Shown piece by piece: positions 32,399 through 44,465 of a stretch of 64,000 bases of DNA. Within the stretch, counting starts at the first letter, position 1, and each line of letters opens with the position of its first letter. This DNA is from Macrothele yani (Eukaryota; Arthropoda; Arachnida; Araneae; Macrothelidae). A program made the position numbers and the translations under genes. The stretch covers positions 142,187,240 to 142,251,239 of the forward strand of contig CM077013.1 of NCBI GenBank assembly GCA_039090855.1, read 5' to 3'. The notes under the pieces were generated by a model. That model was not told the origin of the DNA. It was given only the letters and a program-made list of their open reading frames with translations, and did no database searches.

Positions 32399-32898
32399 AA
32401 CTGTATCTACAAAGCGGAGATGCGGACCTTGACTAAAAAAGACATACAAAGACTGCAGACAACTGAAAGTAGCATGGAGAGATGCATGCTTGGTTAAACC
32501 AGGAAAGATAAGAGGAACTCGTGGATAAGGAAAATGACAAGAGTGGAAGACATCATGATCAGAATAAAATCCCTAAAATGGCAATAGGCTGAACATGCTG
32601 CCAGAAGAATGGACCACCGATGGGTAACCGAAATTCTACAAGATTCCAAGGGACAGGAAAAGGTTGGTTGGTTGGTAGATTTTTATGGCACAAAAGTCAT
32701 ATTTCATATTTGGCCAAAGAGCGCCGAGAGGCAGAAAAAGACCAAGAAGAAGACCACATGGGAGATGGGTGGAAGAAATTCGAAAGCATGCAGAAGTGAC
32801 ATGGAGGAGACTGCCACAAGACAGACTGTAGTGGAAAAAACTTGGGGAGACCTTCATCCAGCAGTGGATTAATAATAGTTGATGATGATGATGATGAT
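32399..32898 (+). mobile_element. Old RTE 3'-end fragment, plus strand, split by a tiny LINE insertion
   Basis: It covers the last 430 bp or so of the RTE ORF (TKKDIQRLQTTESSMERCML, then shifted frames with GRW, WRRL) and a (GAT)n tail ending at 32898. A 65-bp segment at 32662-32726 is foreign (see next entry). Confidence 0.88.
32662..32726 (-). mobile_element. 65-bp, extremely 5'-truncated insertion of the RNase H LINE
   Basis: GGTTGGTTGGTTGGTAGATT followed by TTTATGGCACAAAAGTCAT and TTGGCCAAAGAGCGCC matches the 3' terminus of the LINEs at 13130 and 63143. On the minus strand this is only the last 50 bases of the 3' UTR plus a (CCAA)n tail. The flanking GACAGGAAAA and GGCAGAAAAA suggest a target duplication. 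Confidence 0.8.
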
Positions 32899-33031
32899 AT
32901 ATGTATAACAACTACAGAAAGATGGAAGTTACATTCATGTACACACATATGACAATTATTCTCTGAGACAAGTGTGAATGAACAAAAAAATATTTGCATC
33001 AACTGTAACAGAGCTTTAAGTAACCACGTAC

Positions 33032-33252
33032 CAATGACACTCTTGGCAAATGACCTATTCTTCAATGTAGCCAACCCCAGATCTCCAATTTTAACAGATC
33101 CAGTAGTTCCAGTGATAAAAATATTGTCACACTTAAGATCTCGGTGGATAATAGGTGGTGAACGAGAATGTAGAAAATTCAGTCCTTTCAAAATCTGCCG
33201 GCACCAGGATTTCAACACTTTCAGGTTAATTTTCTTAAAACGCCGAAGATAC
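33032..33252 (-). CDS. Wnk: WNK kinase exon: catalytic loop and activation segment
   Basis: This 221-bp exon encodes the catalytic core: [20 protein letters not shown], then [10 protein letters not shown], the catalytic loop [15 protein letters not shown] (catalytic Asp in HRD, Asn of subdomain VIb), the magnesium-binding [10 protein letters not shown] (DLG, the WNK form of DFG) and the activation loop SFAKSVIG. The two loop serines sit at the positions that are autophosphorylated in WNK1. The acceptor is TTTGCAG at 33254-33253 and the donor is GTACGT from 33031. The phases (1 base in, 1 base out) match both neighbours. No damage is seen. The catalytic Lys in WNKs lies in the glycine loop, which is not in this window. 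Confidence 0.96.
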
Positions 33253-34237
33253 CTGCAAAGGAAAACAGGCTACAATTTTGGGTATGACAAATCTCACTGA
33301 ATGATTAATAACAGAAAACCACAATCTGAAAAGAAAACTAGGCTACATTATGTGTTTGGTCTATGAAAACAAAATGAAAAATAGTTACAAAAGCATAATT
33401 AAAATCCATATTATAATAAAGTTTCATCCATTAGTCCTTCAATAACGACACAAACATCACTCGATTCAAACAGCATTTTACATTTTTATACAAATAACGC
33501 CTAATGAATTTCAATCCCAGATATTTGATATGATGAAAAATACGTACTGCATTGTTCAAAATGAAAAAAAATCAGTTTTTATTTTTCAATCAATGAAATT
33601 AAGAACAAAGGAATTACCATAACTGAAATACTTTAACGAGATAATAGCATTATCAATACCAAACTGGAAACTTTGTGAACTGTAGAACTTGACAAAATAT
33701 CTGTATTACAACAAAACTGCTCAAAAACGCACATAAAATTTCACAAAACTATATGTCCAACTTTCGTTTCCATTTCTGCAAAATATTTAGAAGTGCATCA
33801 TCATTCTTTAGTTTTACATTTGGATCAGCATATTTTTTTTTCATTTTGCCACTTTCATAGCAGTTTATCATTTTTGTATAGCACTTTCTAAGGAATAAGT
33901 TTATAAAAAAAGCTACTGCAGCCACATTTTGAAACATCAAGAACAGTACCCAACACTCACAAACTTAACTGCTTTATCCCAGTGGACAAAAACGGAATAT
34001 GAGTTAGTTTATTCAAATTCTACAGTCAGCAAAATAGAATATATTACTTCTGATAAATGTGACACAGCACTTTCAGGTGTATCTGTCTTAGTGACATGTC
34101 TCTGTGCAGAATATTTGTGGATTGGCTGCGTCTTGAATGTATTTGAAGATACGGATAAAGGGAAAAAACTTTTTTTGTTTGTTGTTTCATTATCTTCATG
34201 TACCCTCCTCAGTGGAGATGCACATTATATATATATA

Positions 34238-35642
34238 CTGCTAGCCACCCAAAATGCAACACCAAAAAGGACATGAGATAGCAAAGCCAGATTTACTGGA
34301 CACATAGCAATAGATACAAAAATGAAACGTTTGAGCTTACAGGCCCATGCAACTTGCGGAACACGCAGACATCAATAGTTCGTGTGGCCCCCATGGCTGG
34401 CAATAATGACTACTACACGTTGCGGCATCAAACGAAAGAGGCTTTGGATGTGGGCTTGGGGTATGTCGGTCCAGGCTGCTTCCACACGTTGCCACAGTTC
34501 ATCAGGCGTAGCCGCGGGTGGTGCTTGCCGGGCCACTTGGTTGCCGATCAGCGACCAGATGTGTTTGATGGGCGACATATCGGGAGAACAAGCAGGCCAC
34601 GGCACCAATGACACCTAATGGGTCGTGAAGAATTGTTGCACGATGCGTGCCATGTTCAGGCGCGCATTGTCCTGCTGAAACGTGGCCGCTGGCAGGTCCT
34701 GCAGGTAAGGGAGGACTACAGGCTCCAAACTGTCGGAGATGTAGCAGTGGCTGTTGAGTGTACAGGCGATGCATACCAGAGGGGTGCGGGTATCATATAC
34801 AATTGCACCCCAAACCATAACACCAGGCGACGGACCGGTACGGCAATGCATAATGCAGGCGTTATACAGTCTCTAGCGGCGGTGCCGCCGCATACGGATC
34901 CGACCATCGTGGTGTTGCAGGCAGAGGCAGGATTCGTCAGAGAAGACAATGTCGTGCCATTCCGTAGCCCAGGTGCGGCGTTCAACGGCCCACTGCTGCC
35001 GCACTCGCCGGTGGTGTAACATAGATGGTAATCGGAGCAATGGGCGCCGTGCGACAAGTCCCCGCTCCTGCAGACGACGTCAAACGGTACATGCCGACAC
35101 AGGTTGTTGCACAACACATCCTAATTCCTGCGCTAACGTTCATGATGTGATGATGCGAGCCCTTAACGCCCGCCGCACATCATGCCGGTCCTCTCATTTG
35201 GGGGTGTGCCGCGACTGCGGAAATCGCTCACGTCGGTCGGTCCGTCCGTCCCTACTGCACCCACCGAATCCATACTCGCCTCACTGTGGCTGGATGTCGT
35301 CCCACATGGGCGCCAATGTCTCGGTACAGTAAACCACTGTCGCGATAAGCCACTCTTCGTCCTCTGTCGAACTCCGAAACATGGTGAAATGACTGCCGTA
35401 TTCTGAGACGAGGCATCAGGAAGCTTCCCACACACAGGTCCGGCAGCACAACACACTTCCAATACTTACACTCCGCCTTCTGTGCACCCTTCTTATAGTG
35501 CTTCTCGGTGGCGTGCCGGGCGCACATGATTTGCATATGCCCTGCAATGCTAATCGTTTGCATGTCCTCTTGCGGGCGATGTATGCTGCGAATATCAGGC
35601 CAATCGGATGCTTCCTTCTTGGTGTTGCATTTTGGGTGGCCA

Positions 35643-35646
<4 letters not shown>
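34238..35646 (-). mobile_element. Tc1-like element with 30-bp terminal inverted repeats
   Basis: The left end CTGCTAGCCACCCAAAATGC and the right end, reverse-complemented, CTGCTGGCCACCCAAAATGC differ by one base. The similarity continues through AACACCAAGAAGG. The left flank is TA and the right flank is a (TG)n tract. The length is about 1.41 kb. Confidence 0.88.
34372..35416 (-). pseudogene. Tc1-like transposase, multiply frameshifted
   Basis: The Met at 35416 starts MPRLRIRQSFHHVSEFDRGR, and DSGLLYRDIGAHVGRHPATV is a good helix-turn-helix. The middle third is readable only in pieces (frames in 35117-34615, with GVMVWGAIVYDTRTPLVCI and ATFQQDNARLNMARI for the second catalytic Asp). The C-terminus 34614-34372 has VPWPACSPDMSPIKHIWSLI, in which the catalytic Glu is replaced by Lys. 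Frameshifts and that substitution make it inactive. Confidence 0.85.

Positions 35647-35707
<61 letters not shown>
35647..35707. repeat. (TG)n microsatellite, about 30 units
   Basis: Uninterrupted TG repeat directly at the right end of the Tc1 element. Confidence 0.97.
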
Positions 35708-35710
<3 letters not shown>

Positions 35711-35860
35711 ATATAACTTACAAAGCAGAAATTACAACAGCAAAAAATAAAAATAATAAAAAAAAACCCAGAGCCACCGAGCAGGGAGAAAGCAGTAGCT
35801 TTAGAATTTTTGGGGGTTTTCTTTTTTTGCTGTTGCAATTTCTGTTTTGTAGGTTATAGT
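35711..35860. mobile_element. Small foldback MITE
   Basis: TATAACTTACAAAGCAGAAA at the left is answered at the right, in reverse complement, by TATAACCTACAAAACAGAAA, and similarity continues through TTRCAACAGCAAAAAA. The arms are about 37 bp, the total is about 150 bp, and there is no coding capacity. The superfamily is unknown. Confidence 0.7.
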
Positions 35861-36030
35861 TTATGAGAATTCTTCACTGCTGCTTTTCCGCTTTTTTCTG
35901 TTTTTGGCTAAAGTTTGGGTTAACTTATATATATATATACTAGCTATACCCGGCCACGCTTAGCTGTGGCACATTGTGATTGCATGGATGAGAAATGAGG
36001 AACAAAACAAAGCATACGTTTCATAGAAGT

Positions 36031-39000
36031 TTAATTTTGCAATACTTGTGGGTATACAATATTTTTTGTTTTTCCATTCTCTGCGTAGATATAAAGGCTA
36101 TCTGGTTTGCCGACACAGGAACACGCAACATACAGTTGTCCATGTGAGAAGCAATCCGCATCTAAATCTAAACCACACAATTCTAAAGATTGACCTTGAG
36201 CTTTATTGATTGTGAACGCCAATCGAATTGGGAATTGCAATCTTTTAAATTGAAATGGTATCAGTCGGGATCATGGGAATTCGAGGGATGAGGACATCTT
36301 CACCTTCGAAAGGCCCCGTTAAAATCGTTGCTTCCACTACATTTTTCATCAGTTTTTTAACTGCGAGTCGCGTGCCGTTGCAGAGTTTTGGCTGATTAAT
36401 ATTCCGCAACATGATAATTGGCACACCTATTTTCAATTTTAATATGTGTGGTGGCATCCCTGGCAGATCAAGTGAGTTCAAAAATTCCGTTGGATAATTA
36501 ACTACTTCATCTGCTTCCACAACTGTATCTATCGACTTGTATGTAATTTCCTCACTTTGAATGCTGGATTGAATAACATTATTAATTTGATAGACATCTT
36601 TATTCTTCGTGGCAAGGATAGCTCGTTCACTGAGCCAATCGTGATTCTTATAACTAATTTGAATATTAGGAAATACTTTTTCGATCAGTTCTTCTTTCGA
36701 TGTTACTAAATTACAAAAATTATCAGGAAATGATATTCGTCTTGACGTCTCATCGACTGGCAGTTGTCCGTTCCCAATGTCCAGTAACTGTCGTGAGAAT
36801 ACCTCGGCTGATTGATCGTTCTGCAGCTGGACACGCATATTCGTAGTCAACTGCAATGTACGTACGTGTCGCCACAATGTTGAATATTTCAGGCAAGCAT
36901 TTCTTTCGTCCGCTGGTGTCGATCGAGAAATTACAGGCAATGTTTGCCTAAAATCTCCTGCGAGCAATATCAATGCATTCCCGAATGGTTGAACGTTTCC
37001 ACGCAAATCTCGCAACGATCGATCAAGAGCTTCTAGCGATTTTTTATGTGCCATCGTGCATTCATCCCAAACAATGAGTTTACATTTTTGTAATACTTTT
37101 CCCATACCGGATGCTTTGGAAATATTGCACGTGGGAGTCTCGATGATTTGCATGTTTAATGGCAACTTCAGAGCTGAATGAGCAGTCCTTCCACCTGGTA
37201 ACAATGTCGCAGCTATTCCAGACGAAGCGAGAGCTAAGGCTATGTCATTTTTTGATCGAACCGTTGCCAGAATCAATCTGATAAGGAATGTTTTCCCAGT
37301 TCCTCCTGGCACATCCAAGAAGAAGGCCACCCAACTCTGCCATTTATCATTTGCATTATGCGATCATAAATGCCCTTCTGTTCACACGTTAATTTGGGAA
37401 TGTTTGATTGGACATATGACTGGAGATCACCGGTGTTGTAACTCTGTTCACGGCGCAAATCCACATCAAATGAAGCAGTCGTAGTTCGGTTGGGTGCTGG
37501 CATTCCCAATTGACTAAGGAACTTTATTTGCAATAGCTAAGCACTTGTCTTCAATATTTATCAATGTTTCATTGTAAATGCCTTCTGTAAATTCCATGGT
37601 CATATTGGCATTTTCTAGGCGTACTCTATGCAAAATATCCTCAGCCATATGCGATCGATATCTTTCCCATAACTCTGTGGGAGATGAAGGGAAGCAAGCG
37701 GTCAATATAATTGCGAATAGTGCTCGAATTTGGTTTGGATGTGCAGTGTTGCACGCATCACTAATACATATATCCCACTGTTGGTAGTTTTCTAATAAAT
37801 TAAGAGCTTGACACGCACTGCGGAAAGTGGCATATGTGACGTCGTCAACAATTTTCAATTGCTGGAAAGATCTAGGACCACGCACATTTACCAACAGCAT
37901 GCGAAGGAAAAAACATTCATCTTGATTAGGATGCACTGTATAAAGTCTACCAATTGTATTTTCTCTGAAAATGCCAGGTTGACCGTCGACTGGCTCCCCT
38001 CATCTGCGTCGTACGAATGCTTTTTTAGGTTACATTCCACGTGTAATAAGAGGGCACTTCTGTGTACATCAGTGTTCTGGCGAAAGCGTCTTCCTGACAT
38101 AAGGTGAAGAAAGCAGTCAGAGTTGTACCAGGTGGATTAAGGGCTCTTTGTTGCACAATTGCACCTGTGAAATAAACACGCTGTCCATTCTCTAAATGTA
38201 CTGCTAAGTGAACCACAGCTGGATTGCGTTCATGCATGGGAAATGAAAAAATTCGCCATGCAGCCTCATTGCTGCTTATGTATCTTCCAGCCTGGTATTG
38301 TGCAATTTCATCGATAACTCGTACTGCATTTCTGTCACTATTTTCTGGTAGCACACCAAAAACTGCCATATCGCTGTCTTTATTCACATACTTACAGATG
38401 TATTTAATCGATTTGACCGAATTGCAATATTCTACGTTTATGTGCGCTTTGTACGTTTTTGACAACAGAGGCGAATATGGGACCACCCAACGGTTGTCTA
38501 CATCAATATCACCATTTCGCATGTGTATAGTTGCCGAATTCCCGCCATCTTCAGTCGATCGTCTCCCATACTGAGGATATCCATCGTCTCCTGTTACTGT
38601 GTTGGCTGCGAATGCTCGAGGATATTGCTTAGAACATTTCCCGTCTACCATGCATGGTGAATTCGGATTTAGTGTACCGCATGGTCCATGTATCATGTTT
38701 TTGATAACAACTGCATGCAAATCCTTATCGACATCGGCCCGTGGAATCTCTGCGCATATCACATCGTCGATTTCGTCTGAAGTTATTTTACCGTATAGCC
38801 AGATTAGTATATGCGCATGTGGCAATCCTCTCTTTTGCCATTCTACTGAATATATCCAGCAGCGCACAGATCCAAACACTTCATGTTTCACAATGAAATC
38901 CATCAGCGACTTAAGCTTTTGTCTGAAAACATGTGCTGTGATGTCATGCCTATCCACGGGTGATTGCCCAGGAAGTAACAGCTGCTGTATCTCGTCCCAA

Positions 39001-40517
39001 GCTGGATTGCACGTGAAGGTGATAAATAAGTCTGGACGCCCGTAATGACGAACATATGCCATTGAATCTTGAGCATATTCCTGCATGTGACGTGGACTGC
39101 CTATGTATGAAGATGGCAAAATAGTAAGCTTTCCAACGTTGGTTGTATTACAGTCATTCACAACTGCACCTCGCAAATGAATGTATTCTTCGGAACGGAG
39201 TTTGGTCCGATTCAAACGAAGAAATAGCAAACGTTCCGTTTCAATTTTTGCATACATATCCACAATGTACTGGTGAAACAACTGACGGCATTTCAAAATA
39301 TAATTGTCCTCGTTCCTCCAAATCATTAAGCGGTAGGCATAAAAGTTCATTGTGCTGCACTTTTTATTAATTTCTGCCCCAATCACTGGGTTTATCATCT
39401 TCACATTGAAATATATATCCATCGGCACCATCCCAGAAGATAACTGGATATTGCACAGCATCGTAACAACGGTGAGTTTCTGCGACGTTTATCAATTGAT
39501 CGTTTCTTCGATGGAGAACAATATCTCTAGGTTGGAACTGATCTCCGACTATGACAATTGCTACTTCGTCTATAGTTGGAGCATTATATCTTCGGACATG
39601 TTCTCCAGCGGGAGTTTTGTCGGCGTGAATGACAATCTTGTGGGTATCTGCTGGCATCATATCCATTGCCGTTTTGAACAAACACACCAAATTGTTCTTT
39701 TCATGAAGGAGCTCCTGTAGTTGCGAAATGATGGATCTTCTTAGCGAGGTATGTATTCCACAACGTGCATCGACTTCATCTCTATCATCACCGATGAAGT
39801 ACATTTGAAGGAATTTATGGTCACTATCTCGGAACGGGAGCAGGGAGCCAGCTTTGTGATATATTTGTCCTTTGATTTTAAAAGTTGGCATGAATTGAGC
39901 AGTCACAATTTCTGCACCAAATGACGTCATTTGGAAGCAAGAGTTATATTTCCTGATGTTCGATAGGAAATGCTTCGAATCAGCGGTAGATCCAGCAAGT
40001 AGAGTTTTCAACGGCTCTGGTGGTGCTTCAAGTTGAGGCAATTTAATTTTTCCGCCAGCGCAACACATCCCATTCGTTTCATTATTGCACTTTAGAGCCT
40101 GGCAGTAGGTACAGACATGACTCATCTGGCCAATGACAACATGCAGACTTGAACTATAATCAACAGCTGGATTGTACCGGAATGCAAGACAATTGTATTG
40201 CAGAATCAGATCTGCTGTTCTTTGGGTACGTGTTTCAGCTATCCTCGACGCCTCGCGTTCATTCCGTTGAGAACAAACCAAATCTGTTGCAGCAGAACGC
40301 GACTGCCGTGCTCGCATAATCGTGCATCCTCAAGCCTGGCTGCTCGTCTTTCTGCCGGTTCCGTGTTACGCATCAGGATGGTGCTTAGTCTTTTCCTCTC
40401 TCGTACGTATGCCCGCTCTTCCTCAGTCATATTCGAAAGCCGTCTTCTCGATCCTTCTGTGTGGCGAGTGCGACGACGCAAATTCGTTTTTTTGCGAGGG
40501 ATTATTTCGGTTTTCAC
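36031..40517 (-). pseudogene. Helitron Rep/PIF1-type helicase, multiply frameshifted
   Basis: In life it nicks and joins single DNA strands (Rep) and unwinds them (helicase) for rolling-circle transposition. N-terminal frames run 40517-40239 (basic, Arg-rich) and 40317-39367 (HVCTYCQALKCNNETNGMCC zinc-finger-like). Then 39461-38025 carries the Helitron N-domain, the Rep HUH motif in KRGLPHAHILIWLYG, and the Tyr-bearing IKYICKYVNKDSD. Short frames 38100-37273 follow. The helicase at 37330-36245 has Walker A PGGTGKT, Walker B VWDECTM and LLAGDFRQTLPVI. The C-terminus 36240-36031 has FTINKAQGQSL. At least five frameshifts separate these pieces. Confidence 0.9.
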
Positions 40518-40646
40518 TGGAACAGAAGGAAGGGATAAGATTATAACCTCTTATGGCTCTCACAGCTCTAGGTTGAAAACCATGAGAGATAAGAGACAAA
40601 ACATAACCTCTACTTACGATTTGGCGAATGGCGCAGCTCAATCACG

Positions 40647-40918
40647 ACACGATCACCTAGTATGGAGAGTGTTCCCCTCGTTTCCAGCAGATGGCGCACT
40701 TGCTGGTACACAGCTGACCGTTGAAAAAGCTGTTTTCTCGCGGTCGCGGGTACGTAACTGACGCGAAAAATAGATAAAAACAACACGATCACCTAGTATG
40801 GAGAGTGTTCCCCTCGCTTCCGGCAGATGGCGCGTTTGCTGGTACACAGTTGACCGTTGAAAAAGCCTTCGACCATATATACTGATAGACTGCGCATAGC
40901 ATCAAAATTTCTGGCTCC
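40647..40918. repeat. 136-bp tandem duplication near the Helitron 5' end
   Basis: ACACGATCACCTAGTATGGA occurs at 40647 and 40783. The units contain CAGATGGCGC and a GTTGAAAAAGC stretch. A part (AAAAAGCTGTTTTCTCGCG to AAAATAGATAAAAACAA) recurs a third time at 41103-41163. Confidence 0.88.
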
Positions 40919-41275
40919 AACATCGCAAGCCACGAAATCACGTGACTTCGGGCAAAAAGATGGTTAACTCGTGCTGTGCTCATCATGAATTTTAGGAGTT
41001 TCTTTTTAGAATTCCATTACGACTTTTCATTCGTGAATACATTTTTTACGCTCTGATGCAGCTATTGCCAGTGCACAGTCCATTAGTATATATGGCCGAA
41101 GGAAAAAGCTGTTTTCTCGCGATCGCGGGTATGTTACAGACGCGAAAAATAGATAAAAACAATCTTTGAAGCGGGTTGTATATCGTGTAAAAATTTGAGC
41201 TCAATCGGTGCAGAACTTTTTGAGTTTTTGAAGCGTACACAAACCAACTTAACATTTTTATATATATATAGATAT

Positions 41276-44200
41276 ATCATCATCATCATCATTGTCAACC
41301 ATCATCAATCCACTGCTGGACGAAGGTCTCCCCAAGTTTCCTCCACAACGGTATGTCTTGTGCCAGTCTCCTCCACATCACTCCCGCATACTTTCGAATT
41401 TCATCCACCCATCTTCCATGTGGTCTTCTTCTGGGTCTCTTTTCCTGTCCCTTGGAATCCAATATAAAATTCCGGCTGTCCATCGAAGGTCTGTCCTTCT
41501 GGCACTATGCCCAGCCCATTGCCATTTCAGGGATTTAACTCTGATCATGATGTCTTCCACTCTTGTCATTTTTCTGATCCACGAGTTCCTCTTCTTATCT
41601 CTCCTGGTTACACCAAGCATGCACTTCTCCATGCTCTTTGGGTTGTCTGCAGCCTTTGTATGTCTCTTTTAGTTAAGGTCCACGTCTCTGCACCATACGT
41701 AAGCAGTGGAAGGATGCATTGATCAAACACTTTTCTTTTAAGACATAATGACATATTGCTCTTGAAAATTAGGCTGTTTCTTCCAAACGCTCTCCAGACA
41801 AGTTTTGTACGCCGATTAATTTCTTCATCAATGTGACCCTCACTTGATATCTGCTGTCCAAGATAAACGTACGTGTCCGTTATCTCCAGCTTTTCTCCAT
41901 CAATCGATAAATCTCCATTTCTTGTAAAAGCATTGAACATCACTTATGTCTTCTGAAACTTCATTTTTAATCCCACTTCTTTACTCTTGTCAGCAAGTTC
42001 CTGGATCATACTCTGCAGCTCTGATGGGGTAGTTGCAAAAATGACTACGTCATCAGCAAATCGAAGGTGGGTTAGATAATCTCCATGAATCTTTATCCCT
42101 TTGTTTTCCCAGTTCAGTGATTGAAAGACATTTTCCAATGTGGCATTAAATAGCTTCGGAGATATGGTGTCACCTTGTCTCACTCCTTTTCCAATTTTTT
42201 AGTGTGTTGTATTTTCAAACATCCAAATCTTTGCACTTGCATTTTAATAGATGTAATTTATAATATTAATGTACGCATCTTCAATATCACAGGATTTCAG
42301 AGCCATTGTAACTGCTGATGGTTTCACCGAATCAAAGGCTTTTTCATAATCGATAAAAGCCATGCACAATGGAAGTTCATATTCCCTCGCTCTTTCAATT
42401 AGTTCTCTCAGTACGTGGATATAATCTATTGTGCTGTAGCCACTCCTGAATCCAGCTTGTTCTCTCGGTTGAGCCATGTCCAAAGTTACCTTCAAGCGGT
42501 GTGAAAGAACTTTTGTGAAGATTTTATAAACCACTGATAGGACGCTGATAGGTCTGTAGTTCCTGAGATCCTCAATGTCACCTTTTTTATGTAGCAGGAT
42601 CATTGTAGCATTGTTCCAATCCTCAGGAATCTTCCCTTCATTAAGGCATCGAGTGAAAATTTGGGCGAGTACTGTTTCAATTTCTCCACTTGCTTCTTGT
42701 ATGATGTCTATAGTAATTCCATCTTCTCCTGGAGCTTTCCCCCGCTTCATGTTCTTGATTGCATGAGCAACTTCTGCTGGGAGGACTGGAAGAACTCTGG
42801 TACTGGTACCTTTCATGATGTCTGGAGTACATGTATCATCCCTTTCATATAATTTGGAGTAGAAATCTTTCACTCTTGTCAAAATTTCGCCTCTATTTCT
42901 TGTTATAGAACCATCTTCTTTTCTCAGAGCCATAATCTGTTTTCTTCCCTTACTGAGATGTCCCTTTGCTATCTTTAGGCTTTGGTTGTTTTCAATTGCT
43001 TTCCTCACTAGCTCACAGTTGAATTTCCTTACGTCTTCAGTGATACTTTTTCGTGCTGTCTTGCATAGCTCTATATATTCCACTTTGGAAGTCACATCTT
43101 CTTTAGTTGTCCTCATCTCTCTTCTTTTTTGCATCAACATTTTGGTTTTTCCTGATAATTTGTTTACATGCAACTTGTTCTTAGACCCAGCTAATTTTGT
43201 TGCTGTTTCCATAAGAGCTTTGGTTACTTTTCTGTTAACTTCCGAAATATCCACTTCTTCCGATGTTAGGCCTTCTAAAGCAGAGAATCTGTTCTTCAGT
43301 TCCAACTTGAAAGTATTATGGTGTTTTTTAAGGTTGGTTATGTCAATACATTCTGTTTGTCTTATGAGCTTGCCACGTTCCAGTTTAGTGTTGAGGTGCA
43401 TCTTACATCTCACCAATCTATGGTCACTACCTGTGTTGAACTTGTTTAGCACACTGCAGTCTTCTATGACGAATTTTTTGTTACACATAATAAAATCAAT
43501 TTCACTTGTCGTCCCATTTGGATGTCTCCATGTCCATTTCCTGTGTGACTTTTTCTTGAAAAAGGAATTCAAGATGAAAAATCCTTCTGCCTCTGCAAAC
43601 TCAACGAGAGTATTTCCATGCTGGTTTCTGTTGCCGTGACCGAATTTACCTACTGAAGTTTCATTCTGTTGCCGGTGCCCTATTTTTGCATTGAAATCTC
43701 CCATAATTATCTTCAAGTGCTGCTTACCTTTATTATTTAGATGACGAATTTCCTCATAAAATTCTTCAATTTCTTCTTCAGGATGACTTGTGGTGGGTGC
43801 ATAAGTTTGAATAATCTGAGCCTGGTATCTTCTCGATAGTTGGATAACGAGTCGTGCAGCTCTGTCAGAGGAACTTTCAACTTCTACCACTTTATCCTTC
43901 AGTTTCTTGTTTATTATAAATCCAACACCACTAGTTCTGCCAGTATCTGTCCCACGATAATAGAAGAGATGTCCACTTTTCAGTTCAATGAGATCTTCTC
44001 CTTTTCTCCTTACCTCACTTAGCCCGACGATGTCTCACTTGATCCTTTGTAGTTCCTCTTCCAATTCAAGAAGCCTTGAATCAGAAGATAGGGAGCGTCC
44101 GTTGTAGGTAGCCAAGGTCAGCATCAAATGGCAGCCTAGTCCGGTCCTCCGGGGATTCTTAGCACCCTCTGCCTTCATGTCGCACTGGCCGCTGCCTTGG

Positions 44201-44465
44201 CCAGGTACATTCCAGCTGCCGGAGACTGAGGGCCAAGATTTAAGTTGTAGAGTCATTTTGGAGGTGTTTGGCCGTAACTCACCACGCTGGCCAAGCGGGT
44301 TGGTGAGTGTGGGATAGCATTTCCTCTGATCCCGATGGTATAGTTATACCGCTATTTGCGGTCGTCAGAGCCCCTTTAGTGGGAACAGGATGCACCACGA
44401 GAAGGCGGGGTTGACATTTGTCAAGGAGAGGCTGTGATGTTACGCATCACCTGACCTTACATCCC
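41276..44465 (-). mobile_element. RTE copy D, full length, frameshifted
   Basis: On the minus strand it runs from GGGATGTAAGG at 44465 to a (GAT)n tail at 41276-41293. The endonuclease and RT are largely open (43890-42244, ending at a stop in the NIINYIY stretch), then frames 42183-41944, 41943-41608, 41632-41378 and 41483-41295. An in-frame TGA at about 44034 replaces the Trp codon of the KWDIVGLSE segment. The RT catalytic motifs are present. The flanks are (TA)n on both sides. It belongs to the same sublineage as E and F (SHPEEE, MFNAF, SMIQEL). Confidence 0.93.
44371..44465 (-). ncRNA. Putative HDV-like ribozyme at RTE copy D 5' end
   Basis: The same 95-nt arrangement as in copies C, E and F, with P1 GGGATGT paired to GCATCCT. 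P2, P3 and loop TTCTCGT are unchanged. Confidence 0.55.

Larger units (their letters stand above)
17776..33031 (-). other. Wnk: WNK intron, 15.3 kb
   Basis: This intron lies between the 33032-33252 and 17618-17775 exons. Recognised content: Tc1 element 19827-21536, Penelope-like fragment 22140-22835, Tc1 element 25785-26949, SINE 27782-27997, mariner-type element 28483-30086, MITE 30558-30804 and RTE fragments 30920-32898. Stretches in which I see nothing definite: 17776-19826, 21537-22139 (a G run at 21786-21801), 22836-25784 (AT-rich, short ORFs without motifs; a TCCGTAG-type repeat at 25115-25195), 26950-27717, 28008-28482 and 30087-30557. Confidence 0.85.
35940..41272 (-). mobile_element. 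Helitron, full length by its ends, decayed
   Basis: On the minus strand it starts TCTATATATATATAAAAATG at 41272, preceded by A. It ends at 35940 with CTAG, followed by T. These are the Helitron 5' TC, 3' CTRR and A/T insertion-site signatures. A hairpin with stem GCCAC/GTGGC sits 10-27 bp inside the 3' end (35953-35970). There are no terminal inverted repeats or target duplication, as expected. It encodes a Rep/helicase protein, now broken. RTE copy D is inserted in the TA repeat directly beside its 5' end. Confidence 0.9.

Noticed and set aside
36245..37330. Host PIF1 DNA helicase gene
   Set aside because: It is one piece of a frameshifted Helitron Rep/helicase between recognisable Helitron ends.
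40700..40840. CAGATGGCGC repeats in the Helitron as additional CTCF-type sites
   Set aside because: The short match lacks the flanking consensus seen in the 60-kb array and is explained by the 136-bp duplication.
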